DNA from: Juglans regia
Lineage: Eukaryota; Streptophyta; Magnoliopsida; Fagales; Juglandaceae
Assembly (NCBI RefSeq): GCF_001411555.2
Contig: NC_049904.1
Coordinates: 29,215,370-29,279,369, forward strand
Direction: 5' to 3'
DNA: 64,000 nt
Each line of letters begins with the position of its first letter. The first letter of the stretch is position 1. A program made the translations under genes and the position numbers. The notes beneath the pieces were generated by a model, which was given only the letters and a program-made list of their open reading frames with translations, searched no databases and was not told the DNA's origin. Below, one piece after another: positions 26,726-37,825 of this stretch.

Positions 26726-28412
26726 GTACGTTTGGGTGTTGAAAAGTGTTGAGAAGTGTTGAGAATGTTTGTGAATAGTTATGAGTAGAGATTGGAGTGA
26801 GTTTGTGGGTCCCATTGAGAGTATTTTAAGTTGTTTGGATGTGTGAAGTATGTTGAGTTGTTGACTTTTGAGTAAGTAGTTGATAAATGTGTGGGTCCCA
26901 TAAATATTATAGTGATTTTATTTTTAGTAATAAATATTATAATGATTTTATTATAGTGATTTTTTAATATTAATAAATATTATAGTGATTTTATTTTACT
27001 TTATATATAATAATGATAAATATTATAATGATTTTATTTTTAATTTATATATAATTGTGATAAATATTATAATGATTTTATTTATATATATATAATAGTT
27101 ATAAATATTATAGTAATGTTATTTTTTATTTATATATTATAGTGATTTTATTTTTAATTTATATATAATAGTGATAAATATTATAGTAGTTTATTTTTAT
27201 TTATATATAATAGTGATTTTATTTTTTATTTATATATTATAGTGATTTTATTTTTTATTTATATATTATAATGATTTTATTTTTTATTTATATTTAATAG
27301 TGATAAATATTATAGTGATTTTATTTATTATTTATATATTATAGTGATTTTATTTATTATTTATATATTATAATGATTTTATTTTTTTATTTATATTTAA
27401 TAGTGATAAATATTATAGTGATTTTATTTTTTATTTATATATTATAGTGATTTTATTTTTTATTTATATATTATAATGATTTTATTTTTTATTTATATTT
27501 AATAGTGATAAATATTATAGTGATTTTATTTATTATTTATATATTATAGTGATTTTATTTTTTATTTATATATTATAGTTATAAATATTTTTTATTTATA
27601 TATTATAGTGATTTTATTTTTTATTTATATATTATAGTGATTTTAATTTTAATTTATATATTATAGTGATTTTATTTTTTATTTATATAATATAATGATT
27701 TTATTTTTTATTTATATATAATAGTGATAAATATTTTTTATTTATATATTATAGTGATTTTTTATTATTTATATATTATAATGATTTTTTTTATTTATAT
27801 TTAAAAGTGATAAATATTATAGTGATTTTATTTTTTATTTATATATTATAGTGATTTTATTTTTTATTTATATATTATAGTGATAAATATTTTTTATTTA
27901 TATATTATAGTGATTTTATTTTTTATTTATATATTATAGTAATTTTATTTTTTACTTATATATTATAGTGATAAATATTTTTTATTTATATATTATAGTG
28001 ATTTTTTATTATTTATATATTATAATGATTTTTTTTATTTATATTTAATAGTGATAAATATTATAGTGATTTTATTTTTTATTTATATATTATAGTGATT
28101 TTATTTTTTATTTATATATAATAGTGATAAATATTTTTTATTTATATATTATAGTGATTTTATTTATTTATATATTATAACGATTTTTTTTATTTATATT
28201 TAATAGTTATAAATATTATAGTGATTTTATTTTTTATTTATATATAATAGTGATAAGTATTATAGAATGTTTGTGAATAGTTATGAGTAGAGATTGAAGT
28301 GAGTTTGTGGGTCCCATTGAGAATATTTTAAGTTGTTTGGTATGTGAAGTATTTTCAAAAGTACGAGAATACTTGAAAAGTGTTGAGGACACTTGGTCAC
28401 CCAAACACAGCC
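26726..28412. mobile_element. Expanded MITE inserted in the PYL gene
   Basis: The element is bounded by TTA at 26723-26725 and 28413-28415. Its ends are inverted: GTACGTTTGGGTG at the left and CACCCAAACACAGCC at the right, with GAAAAGTGTTGAG-type subterminal motifs. Both ends resemble the PIF/Harbinger-like MITEs nearby. A ~85-bp module (TGTTTGTGAATAGTTATGAG onward) appears as a direct repeat at about 26765 and 28267, flanking a long AT minisatellite that makes up most of its 1.69 kb. No transposase is present. Confidence 0.8.
26885..28262. repeat. AT minisatellite, ~29-bp unit with higher-order structure
   Basis: The basic unit of about 29 bp is TAGTGATTTTATTTTTTATT followed by TATATATTA. 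Some units carry TAATGATTTT or ATAGTGATAAATAT instead. The AATAGTGATAAATATTATAG variant recurs at about 27297, 27400 and 27500, giving a higher-order period close to 100 bp in that part. The whole array lies inside the MITE. Confidence 0.85.
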
Positions 28413-28987
28413 TTAAGGTTGCATCCAATTATAGTATCCGCAAAAGTGCACGTATCCTCCTTACTACTTCCCAAGGGAACATCCACCACGTACGACTCGA
28501 TCACCACCGTCGTCTTTTCCTCGGCCTTCTCATACAAAGTTGTGGTAGAACGATAATTCACGAGCCGGTGATCGCCACCAATGATGCTGAAAATCATGAT
28601 GTGCATATCGTCGTCGAGCTTTTCAAGCCTCTCGGTGCTAGTTCTGGCTGGTAAGCCGGAAACAAGCTTCACGTCACGTATGCTTCCTATGCCGCCATTA
28701 TTGCCAGCGCGCATGGTGCTACTCCGGACGAACTGCTTGTATGCTTTTGGGTTCTCGAAGCGGCGGACCACGGACCAAACTAGGGGAAGGGGTGCGTCTA
28801 TGGTTTGGACTTGGAATGAACCGCACTGGTTTGCTGAGAGGACGGGGTTGTGGTAGCGACTCATCATCATGACTGCAGCTGCTTCTGGTTTTTGGATCCC
28901 TTGAATATTTCGATATTGGCTTGGGTTATGCAGCATCTTGTTGTTCATGTTGTTCTTAGCTGTTAATGCATGTGGTGTGTACATGTA

Positions 28988-29008
28988 CGTTTATATGCAT
29001 ATATATAG
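28988..29008 (-). promoter_or_regulatory. Likely TATA region of the PYL gene
   Basis: On the minus strand this reads CTATATATATGCATATAAAC. A TATA box here would put transcription start near 28960-28975, downstream of the ATG at 28984, which favours the next in-frame ATG at 28948 as the working start. Confidence 0.4.
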
Positions 29009-29201
29009 GTGCCTGTGTGTGCGCTTTTTTACCAGCTTGGGCTGAGATTGATTTGCCAAATTTTGAAGGTACCGTCTGGGATAAGAGCATCCAAGATCAC
29101 TTCTGTTTTTGGCTTCTTTTGCTTGACTCGGTAGAGGCCGGTTACTCTTTCTTTGAGTTTTGGCTTTTTCTGATCAGCCGTGTAATTTCTTGGGTTCTGA
29201 G

Positions 29202-29620
29202 CAATGTTTTGAATACGGAATACGGTACCGGATGGCGTACCGGTCAAGACACTGGAACGAAATATTTCGATATCGGTATCGTTTCGTGTACCGTTTCGGA
29301 ATAGTCGATATATGAATAAATTATATATATAAATATATATAATAATTATATTCTAAAATAATAGTTTATATATGAATAAATTATATATAAATACATACAT
29401 ACATATAAATTATAAATAGTCTAATTTAAATTGGGGATCAAAAAATAAATTTGTAGTTTAAAAAAACGAAAAAAAAAAAAAAAATACAGGCCGAAATATC
29501 GGCCGGTACCGGCCGGTATTTTGGCCGGTACGGTATATATTTAGTACCTGTACCGGCCGGACGGCCGAAATGAAAAATTTCGGCCGTACCGGCCGGTACG
29601 GTACGAAATTAAAAACATTG
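29202..29620. mobile_element. hAT-type MITE with perfect 8-bp target duplication
   Basis: The ends CAATGTTTTGAAT and ATTAAAAACATTG are inverted. The flanks carry the same 8 bases, GTTCTGAG, at 29194-29201 and 29621-29628. The body is rich in GGCCGGTACCGG motifs near the right end and in TATATAAATTATA in the middle. An 8-bp duplication indicates hAT; no transposase is encoded. Confidence 0.85.
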
Positions 29621-29628
29621 GTTCTGAG

Positions 29629-31078
29629 TTTTGTCTTGAGTGCCTACCTAGTTTAATTCATTTTGGACCGATCCTTTAAGCTACGAGTAATGCTACGTAT
29701 TATGGTGTATAAACGTTATATAATTAATTTTAAAAAAAATTTAATTTATTATCATGTACATTTTATATTTATTTTTTTTAAATAATTATACGACGATTAC
29801 AGTAAGGTACATTGGTTCTTGAAGTTTGTAATGAATGCAACGACAATTTCTTATAACCATGTGTTTTTGACACGTACGTCTATTTCAATAATATTTATTT
29901 CAATCCTATGGACCTATAATATTAATGTTGGTGCAGTAGGATGAAAACTATATATATATATATATATATATGAGATACATATAATAGTAGAAAGAATATA
30001 TATAAAACATGATTTTAGATAAAAAAAATAATAATAATAAATTACTTAAATATCTTTTTATGTTACCTTTAGATTATTTTAAACTCTTAAGTGATAAATT
30101 TCTATATCAATAACAGTACTACTAAAACTCAATTTTTGAAAATGATATTATCGACGCCTTTGGGACATTTTTATGATTAATTTCTTGAGTGATTGAACGC
30201 TTAATATATAGTATTGGTCCAATAAATAATTATCTGGGATCGCTTTTAAACATCTTAAATAGCTTCCATTCGTGTATAATTAATGGTTTTAAACATCTTA
30301 AATTAATAACAAGCTCTAATTTCAGGCGTGGTCTTGAATTGATTGGCCTAGCTAGCTATATATGACGTATACAGCAAGCTCTATGTATACGTACAATGTT
30401 GTTGCTTGAAGACCGGCGTGTGGTTCCTGATAGACCAACGTCAAACAGAGAGACAGCTACGACGTGGCAGCAGGGGAATCCATGGATATGTATACTAATA
30501 TAATAAGTGTGAATAATTATGAACAGTAATTTTTATCGTCTTCTGTGTTGCAGTCCCTTTTTTTAAGCATTATGTATTGGACACTACAATATAAGTCTAA
30601 TATAATAAATTAATAACACATAAGTCTAAAAAATTGTTTGTTAATATGGTTTCAGTAAGTATAATTATTAATTTGATAATTTGCATAACCTATGAATCAT
30701 ATAGGTACAATTTACAAATCTAATTAATTAATTAATAATCTGAGTATATCATATAAATATGCTTACTAATCTTAACAATTAGCTATGGACCATACATGTC
30801 TGTATGATGTAATTTAATTTTTGAGTTATAACTCATGAGCATATGGCCCTAAAAGTTCAGAATATGTTATATACATATTAATTATAATATACTTACAACT
30901 TATTTCATGTATTGTTTATACTTTAAACTCTTATTTAGTTTGTTCTACAAACCCAGCCCATATATAGCTTGTTCTATAAGCCCAGCCCTTATATAGTTAT
31001 AGACTATATACCATACAGTGCCGTTTTGTATCGTTATTCTAAATAAGCTCTAAAATGATTGCACTCTCACTTTGTCAG
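29629..31078. other. Intergenic region
   Basis: AT-rich, with a (TA)n tract at about 29950-29972. A short stretch near 29683-29830 begins CGAGTAATGCTACGTATTA and may be a diverged MITE. No gene was seen. Confidence 0.4.
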
Positions 31079-31263
31079 CTTCATTTGGTATTTAAATTCA
31101 TCTCAACTCATTTTAATTTATTATTATAAATTTTTTAAATCTTAAGACAAAATATAATAAAGAATTCAATTTTTTTAAATTTTAAAATAATAATAATATT
31201 AAAAAATAATATTTTAACAATATTTTATCATCTCAACTCAGTTCAATATCCAAATGCAACCGA
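31079..31263. repeat. PIF/Harbinger-like MITE, same family as 26087
   Basis: CTTCATTTGG at the left and CCAAATGCAACCGAAG at the right are inverted ends. The interior shares ATTTTATCATCTCAACTCA and AAAAATAATATT blocks with 26087-26266 in the same orientation. No clean duplication was seen. Confidence 0.6.
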
Positions 31264-32515
31264 AGCCGCCATTTCTTTCTCTTTATCTCTTGTTGCTGCC
31301 GTGCTTGTCATCGAAAGCCCTTTAAATTATCTAAAGCACCCCTTGTCGTTGTTTCATCATTTGTTGAAAACAATAGTCTCTAGAGTCCTCAAGCCCCCTG
31401 TCTCTCAGTATTTTTATGTTCTTCTTGGCACTTCCTTTGATTTTTATTGGCACTTCATTCTTAGATGTACCTTAAGAGCAAAGATCGATTTCAAATGAGT
31501 TTCAAGCTTGAGTTGTGTTTTCCTTTTCCTTGATATGTTCTCTCTTTGCAACCAAATGCTAGTTTTTCTTGATCTATTGCTACTAGTAATTTTTTTCTAA
31601 TTTTGTTTGGATTTTGATCGTTTTTCTGGCGGAGTTAGATTATAATCTATAGAAGTTGGAGTCAGAGTTCAGAATCAACTCAGACAAAGTCAAATTCGAA
31701 TTTAGAAAATACCAACTCCGATTCAATCGGTGCTCACTCGTAAGGCTACAAGCATAAAATCATTTTTTCTATAAGGTATTTTTTTTTAAAAAAATGTAAA
31801 ACTCAGTTACGGGTACTAAATATTAATTCGTAACTTGCATTATATAATCATACCCGCATTCAGATTAGAGCGGGTACGAAATCGATTGGACTGGAAAGAA
31901 ATTGGCCGGTTGCACAGTTCTAATACATGCAAAATTTGGAACCCAGAACGTATAATTTATATAATTCGCTGCAAAATCACTACACTACCCCTTGAAATTT
32001 ATTAAGTTACATTCATTTCATTTTATTCCTTTCGTTTGTATATACTGTTTTAGAAACGCCAGCTCAACACCAATAATTATCTTGCATGTATCTTTTTACG
32101 TGCCACGTGAAAAACTTATAAAAATAATGAACAAAGTGCAAAAAAACCATTAAAAAAAAAAAAAGGAGCCAAAGAACCACTCGTGTTTGTCCCGTTGGAT
32201 CATATCTAAGAGACGAAGATACCGAAAATCTAACCCTGTTTTGCAAGATGATCTAATTACGTATAGTCCAGATATAGATGATTTTGGCAATGAATACATA
32301 AAACTAAGTACATAGAGCAGCAATTAATTACACAAAAATGAACTCAATGTTTGCTTAAACATATATAGGAATAATAAAACAATTTCACAAATCGAACAGG
32401 GCCTAAATAGAGTGTGCCAAATTGCCAATACTTAGAATGAGGAAAGAATAGTATATGGGCTAGCACATCCAAAGTGTAATATGTGCCCTACAAAGGAACC
32501 AATCAAACAAAAACG
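31264..32515. other. Intergenic region
   Basis: The open frame at 31301-31498 has no recognisable domain. No promoter or gene could be supported. Confidence 0.4.
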
Positions 32516-32688
32516 AGTAATGCTACATACAGTCGTGAAATGCGCAAATGCCGTGCAGTTGCTTTGAAAAAAAATAGAGTCCACTATTAAAAAATTAATT
32601 TTTTTTTTATGTGAATCTCATATTTATTCACTTTTTTCAAAACGACTGCACGTCGCTTGCACACTCACGACTGCAAGTATCATTTCTC
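32516..32688. repeat. MITE of the TGCAGTCGTG family, best-preserved copy
   Basis: The left arm AGTAATGCTACATACAGTCG and the right arm read on the minus strand (AATGATACTTGCAGTCGTGA) pair for about 45 bp, including a CCGTGCAGT/ACTGCACGT block. The core has CCACTATTAAAAAATTAAT. Related copies are at 23135 and 62757. Confidence 0.7.
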
Positions 32689-34362
32689 TTTCCAGTCACT
32701 GAAAAGAAGGTGGATACTCTCAATACATATGAATGAAGTAACATAAGCTGATATAAATACCTAAACCTCATGGACTTGCAAGGAAGTTTTCCTTCAGATT
32801 TGATGATATGCATCTTGTAAAGCAAGCAGATGGTAAATGCAGCATATTGAATCATTGATTGTGAGTCTTACGAATTATAAAAAAACTAACAAATAGTGTG
32901 TATAGCTAATGACAAAGCAGCCACCCTTGAAATAGTGTGTATAGCTAATGAACAATAAACAAGAATTCATGAGAACAATACGACATTTTACTTCCACAAG
33001 CATGACCTTTCGACCACGAAGCTAAAGGTCACTTGGAAAGCCGTGCAAATACCATTGAGTAAAAAAATTAATTGTCAACAATAAAATGGTACAAGAATGC
33101 GAGTTATCTTGTAGTTGCATGAAGAAAATATAGGGCCAACTTCATCCAGTCGTCCATTGTGTGAGCTATCGAGCAAAGATGTCCACTAACCTCATGAAAA
33201 CCAGAGGATTGGCCCATTGGGGACCGAATATGATTTTCTTAGTTGTGCTTCACTGCATCCTAGGATGTATCTAAACCAAGATATAGAGCTTGACCAAAAA
33301 AAATGTATTCTGCCGATTTTCCTATTATGTCGATTCTCACAACAAATCACTTAAAACTTTTTTGATAAATAACAAGTCACTTAAAACTTTTGCTCTACAT
33401 GCCCATTAATGATACCCATTGTAATCGTTTTTTATAAAATAAATTATATCTATTTTAACCCTGCAGAAGAAAAGCATAGAAATTCATTTCTTTATGTAAG
33501 ATAAAAGTTTTATTGAAAGAATAGCATAGAGATTCATATAAATATATTTTAAATGAGCTTATAGCAGTATGAATGTACAGCACCAAAGTTCCTAAACTTT
33601 ATGCAGACATTCTTGTGCATAGCGCACACACAAGGACTGGCATCCAAACTCTTTATAACTCATGGGAGACCCCCAAACATATGCCAAGTTTCAACATTTA
33701 AGTAATGCTAACGAGACAATCTTTCCTTATAGAAGATTGTAATTCAACTTTTTTCTTTCAAATTAGCACACAAGGCAGTAAACAATGGAAATAAGAAGAG
33801 AATCCTCGCACAACGTTTAGCACTCTATACCCTAACAAGCGAAGCCAACAATAAATGTATCCTTTTGAAATTGAACGAGCAATGCAATACAATTTAGATT
33901 GTCTACTAATGAATATGATTATTTGCCAATCTCGTAAAAAAGTCTAAATTTATCATGCAAACGCCAGCATATAATATAATCTCCAAAATATACTAGAAGG
34001 GTCGTTGCATTCTGAAAAATCCCATGTGCGAGGAATATATTTTCCTAAAGAGGACGCATCCAATGGAATTCAGAACAGCACCAAAGAACTCGAACCTGCT
34101 GTTTTATTTGGGAGAAAAAAAAACTAATAAGCAGGGACTGTTCACTTAGGAAGTTTTTCATCAATGTGCACAGCGAAATGACTCTGACGATCAATCGGCA
34201 ACCCAAAGAACAACAACAACATCTCCACCAGACACCCCCACCCACCCCCCCGTGTAGGCATCACATCCTTAACTTTTCACTACCTAAGCGGCTTCGCGTT
34301 GATCTCAAGATGAAAAAGACAACAAATCCATACAAAAAGAAATAAAATAAAAGACTTTCCTT
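32689..34362. other. Region downstream of PEX7
   Basis: The right end is presumably the PEX7 3' UTR. The remainder is non-coding as far as I can see, apart from short open frames without family resemblance. A C-rich tract sits near 34227-34252. Confidence 0.4.
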
Positions 34363-35319
34363 TTAGAAAGCTCTCGGGTCGGTTCCGTGCTGCCAAACAT
34401 AGACGAGCTCATCCCAGCCGGTACTGGCGAGCAAACCCTCTACAAGCACGCTCATATCCACCCCGACTGCAAACTCCGTGTGGTGATCGTACCGCCCCAC
34501 GAGCGCGTCCTCCACCATATAATCCCACAAGCACACGGTCATGTCGTACGAGCACGACACCATCAGACTTTGCCTGTGAGGCGAGAACTTCACCTTCCTC
34601 ACAGCGTAGCCGTGCCCATTCAGAACCGAGACCGGGACCCTGTAGCTCCTCACGTCCCAGACCTTGATCGTCTTGTCCACGGAAGCCGTGGCGATACAAC
34701 AATCGTCGTACTTGTTCCAGTCGCAGGAGAGGACCTCGAATTCGTGAGCGGGGATGATCATGGTGGAGCCCGGCTCACGTACGTCCCAGATGCGTAGGGT
34801 GCAGTCGCCGGAGGCTGAGGCGAATACGTCGCCGTGGCGGGGGTTCCAGACGGCAGAGTAGACGCAGTAGGCGTGCTCCTTGAAGGTGCGGACGGAGGTG
34901 GGGCGGTCGATGGTCCAGAGCTTCACGGTATCGTCCCAGGAGGAAGAGAGGAAGGAGTCGCGGCGGACGGGGTTGTAGTCTGCCGAGTGGACCTCGCGGG
35001 TATGCTCGTGGAAGGAGCGGATGGGGTTGGAGGAAGCGGGGAGGGCAAGGTCGTAGATCTTGAGGGAGCCATCGGCGACGGCGGCTACTAGGAGGGACTC
35101 GTGGGACTCGGACCAGGCAAGGTCGTAGACGCCGTCGGCAGTTTCGAAGGAGGCGAGCTCAGAGATTTGGGGGGTTGGAGATGAAGGCAGGTCGAGGACG
35201 TGGAGGCGGCCGTTGCCAAGGATGCCGAAGTTCTGGGAGGTGGCGACGGCGAGACGGGATTCGTAGAAGGGACTGAACTTGACGGAATAGCCGTTGAATG
35301 GGGTTTTGAAGACCGGCAT
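34363..35319 (-). CDS. PEX7: Peroxin-7, PTS2 receptor (WD40 protein)
   Basis: One uninterrupted frame of 318 codons plus TAA, close to the roughly 317 residues of plant PEX7. The N-terminus MPVFKTPFNGYSVKFSPFYE is characteristic. WD units are seen in order, with closing motifs DDTVKLWTI, DCTLRIWDV, DKTIKVWDV, DMTVCLWDY and DELVYVWQH. PEX7 binds peroxisomal matrix proteins carrying an N-terminal PTS2 signal in the cytosol and delivers them, with PEX5, to the docking complex. The start is the only Met before the conserved PFNGYSV. The gene has no intron, and its GC content is much higher than that of its surroundings, so long antisense frames (34387-34797, 34834-35091) appear but have no meaning. 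It looks intact. Confidence 0.95.
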   Translation of the reverse strand: MPVFKTPFNGYSVKFSPFYESRLAVATSQNFGILGNGRLHVLDLPSSPTPQISELASFETADGVYDLAWSESHESLLVAAVADGSLKIYDLALPASSNPIRSFHEHTREVHSADYNPVRRDSFLSSSWDDTVKLWTIDRPTSVRTFKEHAYCVYSAVWNPRHGDVFASASGDCTLRIWDVREPGSTMIIPAHEFEVLSCDWNKYDDCCIATASVDKTIKVWDVRSYRVPVSVLNGHGYAVRKVKFSPHRQSLMVSCSYDMTVCLWDYMVEDALVGRYDHHTEFAVGVDMSVLVEGLLASTGWDELVYVWQHGTDPRAF

Positions 35320-35971
35320 GGCTGCGATGACGGCGGTTGTTGGATTATTGCGGGGGATTTGGGGGAACGATCTAAGATTCTGAGGTGCTTTGATTTTATC
35401 TTCTACACTGGCTTTGGAATTCTGAAAAAATTAAATTAAAATTATATCCAACTTATATTCAATTATTAGCCGTATCTATTTTTTTACCAAAAAAAAAATA
35501 TTATATGAGACTTATCCATATACTATTATTTTCTTTTTACTTTTTTCTTTTTTGCAATATTTTCACCACACTCTTTCTTTATTAATATTTAAAAACATTA
35601 CATAATAATGCAGATAAAGAGTAGATAAACCATTATCTAATTAGTTATTTGGTGTGCACACATGGTGCATTTTGTTTTTTCTGTTTTTAATAAAAGAAAT
35701 TAAAAAAAAAATGCACGATCGGCAGTAGAAATTACATAAATGTTTGAGATTACTCTAAATATAAGTTTTCTAGAAAATCTTTGAAATTACAAGCATTGAG
35801 GGGTTTATTTTTTTATGTCCTAGATTTTCGATACCACAACATCCACACGTCGGTCTTATACACTGAAATTGCTTCTTCTGCCAGCCATTTTTTAATGTCC
35901 TTGATCATTTCTCATGCCCCTATCATTTTTTCTCTGCCTTTTAGAGTAGGTAATCAGTCTCGCTACTTTAA
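35320..35971. other. PEX7 upstream region
   Basis: This probably contains the PEX7 promoter and leader on the minus strand. No clear TATA box was chosen. The frame at 35781-35990 has no family resemblance. Confidence 0.4.
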
Positions 35972-36184
35972 GGGTAGGTTTAGAAGATGAGATGAAAATT
36001 TATATTTTATTTTAAAATTTAAAATATTATATTTTAAAATTATTATTATTTTAAAATTTAAAAAATATGTATTAAAATTTAAAAAAATTAAATTATTTAT
36101 TATATTTTATATAAAAATTTTAAAAAAATATAATAATAAAATAATATAAATATTTTATATTTTATCTTATACTCAAACCTGCCC
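35972..36184. mobile_element. PIF/Harbinger-like MITE with TAA duplication
   Basis: The inverted ends are GGGTAGGTTTAGAAG and CTCAAACCTGCCC. TAA flanks both sides (35969-35971, 36185-36187). The interior is very AT-rich with TTTATTATATTTTATATAAA, as in the copy near 60500. Confidence 0.7.
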
Positions 36185-36554
36185 TAAAGGAGGGTGGAGA
36201 CCATCCCATTTCGACGTTGGTCTGGACTTTTTTATTCTATTTGTGTGTTGATTCGGTCTCACAATCATCTATTTGATGTTTTGATAAAAATCTCCAATCA
36301 AGGACAAGCCCTGGTGGGTTTCGTGGCTTCACTCTCGAGGGAAACTTTTTGACTCGTTTTACCTCTTAATTCGATTCGACGGATTTATTATATATTGTAT
36401 TAAATTCTTGTATGGATGTCGCACTGTATATTTGATTATGATCTAAATAAAACTTTATATTACTTCGTAAATGTAAACATGTTGCCGAATTATATTATAC
36501 TTTTTTTACTTTACTTTTTTTTTTATTTTTTATTATCGTTTCTAACGATCAGGC
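36185..36554. other. Spacer between MITE and gypsy element
   Basis: Non-coding AT-rich DNA; nothing specific was seen. Confidence 0.4.
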
Positions 36555-37045
36555 TATAATACAACAGACCAAATAAGGAAGAAATGGATAAAAATAATAA
36601 ATGGGGGTAAGGATAGTTGCTCTCTATGAGGAGAGCGCCTCCCGGAAATACAGAAATAAGAAAAAAAATTAAAAGTTTCACAATATTCATATAATCCTTC
36701 CAGAAGTTCCAAGCTACAATAAAGTAGACTCTACTAATGGGCCTTACTAGGTTATGGACTTAACTACCAGACTCTCACATAAATTAAAAGAGACTAGGCT
36801 TGATACCCAAGTTCAACACTACCCATCGATATAGAAGATAAGACTTAAAACGAAATACATTAAGGCTCTTGACCCACATGACAGTAACCCATTCCACTTT
36901 AGAATTCCCTTAAGAAGTAAGGAGTTCGACACTTCCCTTCAGTTCAGAACAAGTACTCAGCACGTGTGCTAGGGTTCATCTTCTTCTTTTCACCTTCTTT
37001 GTCTTATGCTGTCCTTCACGCTACCTTAAGGCGCCGCTTATTACA
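36555..37045 (-). repeat. 3' LTR of the gypsy element
   Basis: It aligns with 42791-43292 throughout (for example ACAACAGACCAAATAAGGAA and CGTGTGCTAGGGTTCAT). The plus-strand first bases are TATAATAC where the other LTR has TGTAACAC, a mutated terminal TG; it ends ATTACA. Confidence 0.85.
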
Positions 37046-37059
37046 TGTTCCTACCGTTC

Positions 37060-37200
37060 AAAATGCATTGTCAGCAAGGTGGGGAAACTCCTTCAATCTG
37101 GAATAAACTTCCCAAGTGGCATCATCGGCCCCTTGGCCTTGCCAGCGGACCAAAAGCTCCACCCTTGCTTGGTTGATCACCTTGGTCATGCGACAGTTCA
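37060..37200 (-). pseudogene. Chromodomain at the end of gypsy integrase
   Basis: The minus-strand translation reads VELLVRWQGQGADDATWEVY followed by LKEFP, the aromatic-cage and WE pattern of retrotransposon chromodomains. It lies just before the 3' LTR, which is the chromovirus arrangement. In intact elements this domain guides integration to particular chromatin. Confidence 0.75.
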
Positions 37201-37825
37201 AAATTTCATCAAGTTCCGGTCAAATCACTCCCTAGTAGCGTCGGGAGAGCAATGACCTGAGAGCTAAGCTTACATTTGAGTTAACACGTGAAAGGTGGAG
37301 TGAATCCTCAAAGAGCTTGGGAGATCCAACTTATAGGCCACATGTCCAACCATCTGAGATACTCGAAATTGCTTGAAAAACATGGGGGCAAGCTTGAGGT
37401 TGCACCGCTTTGCTATGGTGCTCTGTCTATATAGCTAGAGTCGTACGCATACTTCATCACCCATGTTAAATTCTTATTCGTTCAGTTTCAAGTTTGAGTA
37501 TTTTTTTTTCATCCTATTTTGTGCATTATGTAAATTGTGCTTGAGAATTCTTGTGATCTGGTCCCGAGTCTTTAGAGTGGTATCCACAGCTTCCCCACGT
37601 GTTGTTCTCAACATGTAATCCAGTAACCTAGGTGGTGGTTGGCCTTAGAGGGCCTCGTAGGGAGTAGGTCGATGAGTGCTGAGTGGAGTTGTACCACCAC
37701 TCAGTTAGGAGTATCCACCACGCCCAATCTTTGGGTCTGTCCCCACTAAAGCATCGGAGCTATTTCTCTATTGTCTTTTTTCATGGCTTCACACAACCCG
37801 TCGATCTGAGGATAGTATGTTGTGC

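Larger units (their letters stand above)
26668..28984 (-). pseudogene. PYR/PYL/RCAR abscisic acid receptor gene split by a MITE
   Basis: The minus-strand body (28984-28413) encodes a PYL4/5/6-like receptor without introns. It has the gate SGLPA, the latch GGDHRL, pocket Lys in AYKQF, and ESYVVDVP. The terminal helix starts [12 protein letters not shown], keeping the ligand-contacting Phe and Asn, and is then cut by the element at 26726-28412. As it stands the frame reads KAVFG and stops. On the far side (26722-26668) the missing tail follows: KCLARMTEKMARAGNLDF then TAA. Element plus one TTA copy removed, the gene has 208 codons from the ATG at 28984; a start at 28948 (196 codons) fits the TATA position better. 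PYLs bind ABA and inhibit clade A PP2Cs. The truncated form keeps gate and latch but loses most of the last helix, so function is doubtful. Confidence 0.85.

Noticed and set aside
26885..28262. Array considered as CRISPR-like
   Set aside because: No unique spacers between repeats, eukaryotic context, and the array lies inside a MITE.
28966..29304. 112-codon plus-strand frame
   Set aside because: It spans the PYL promoter and half of a hAT MITE, so it is incidental.
34387..35439. Three long plus-strand open frames opposite PEX7
   Set aside because: They are antisense shadows of the GC-rich PEX7 exon, with repetitive composition and no domain.
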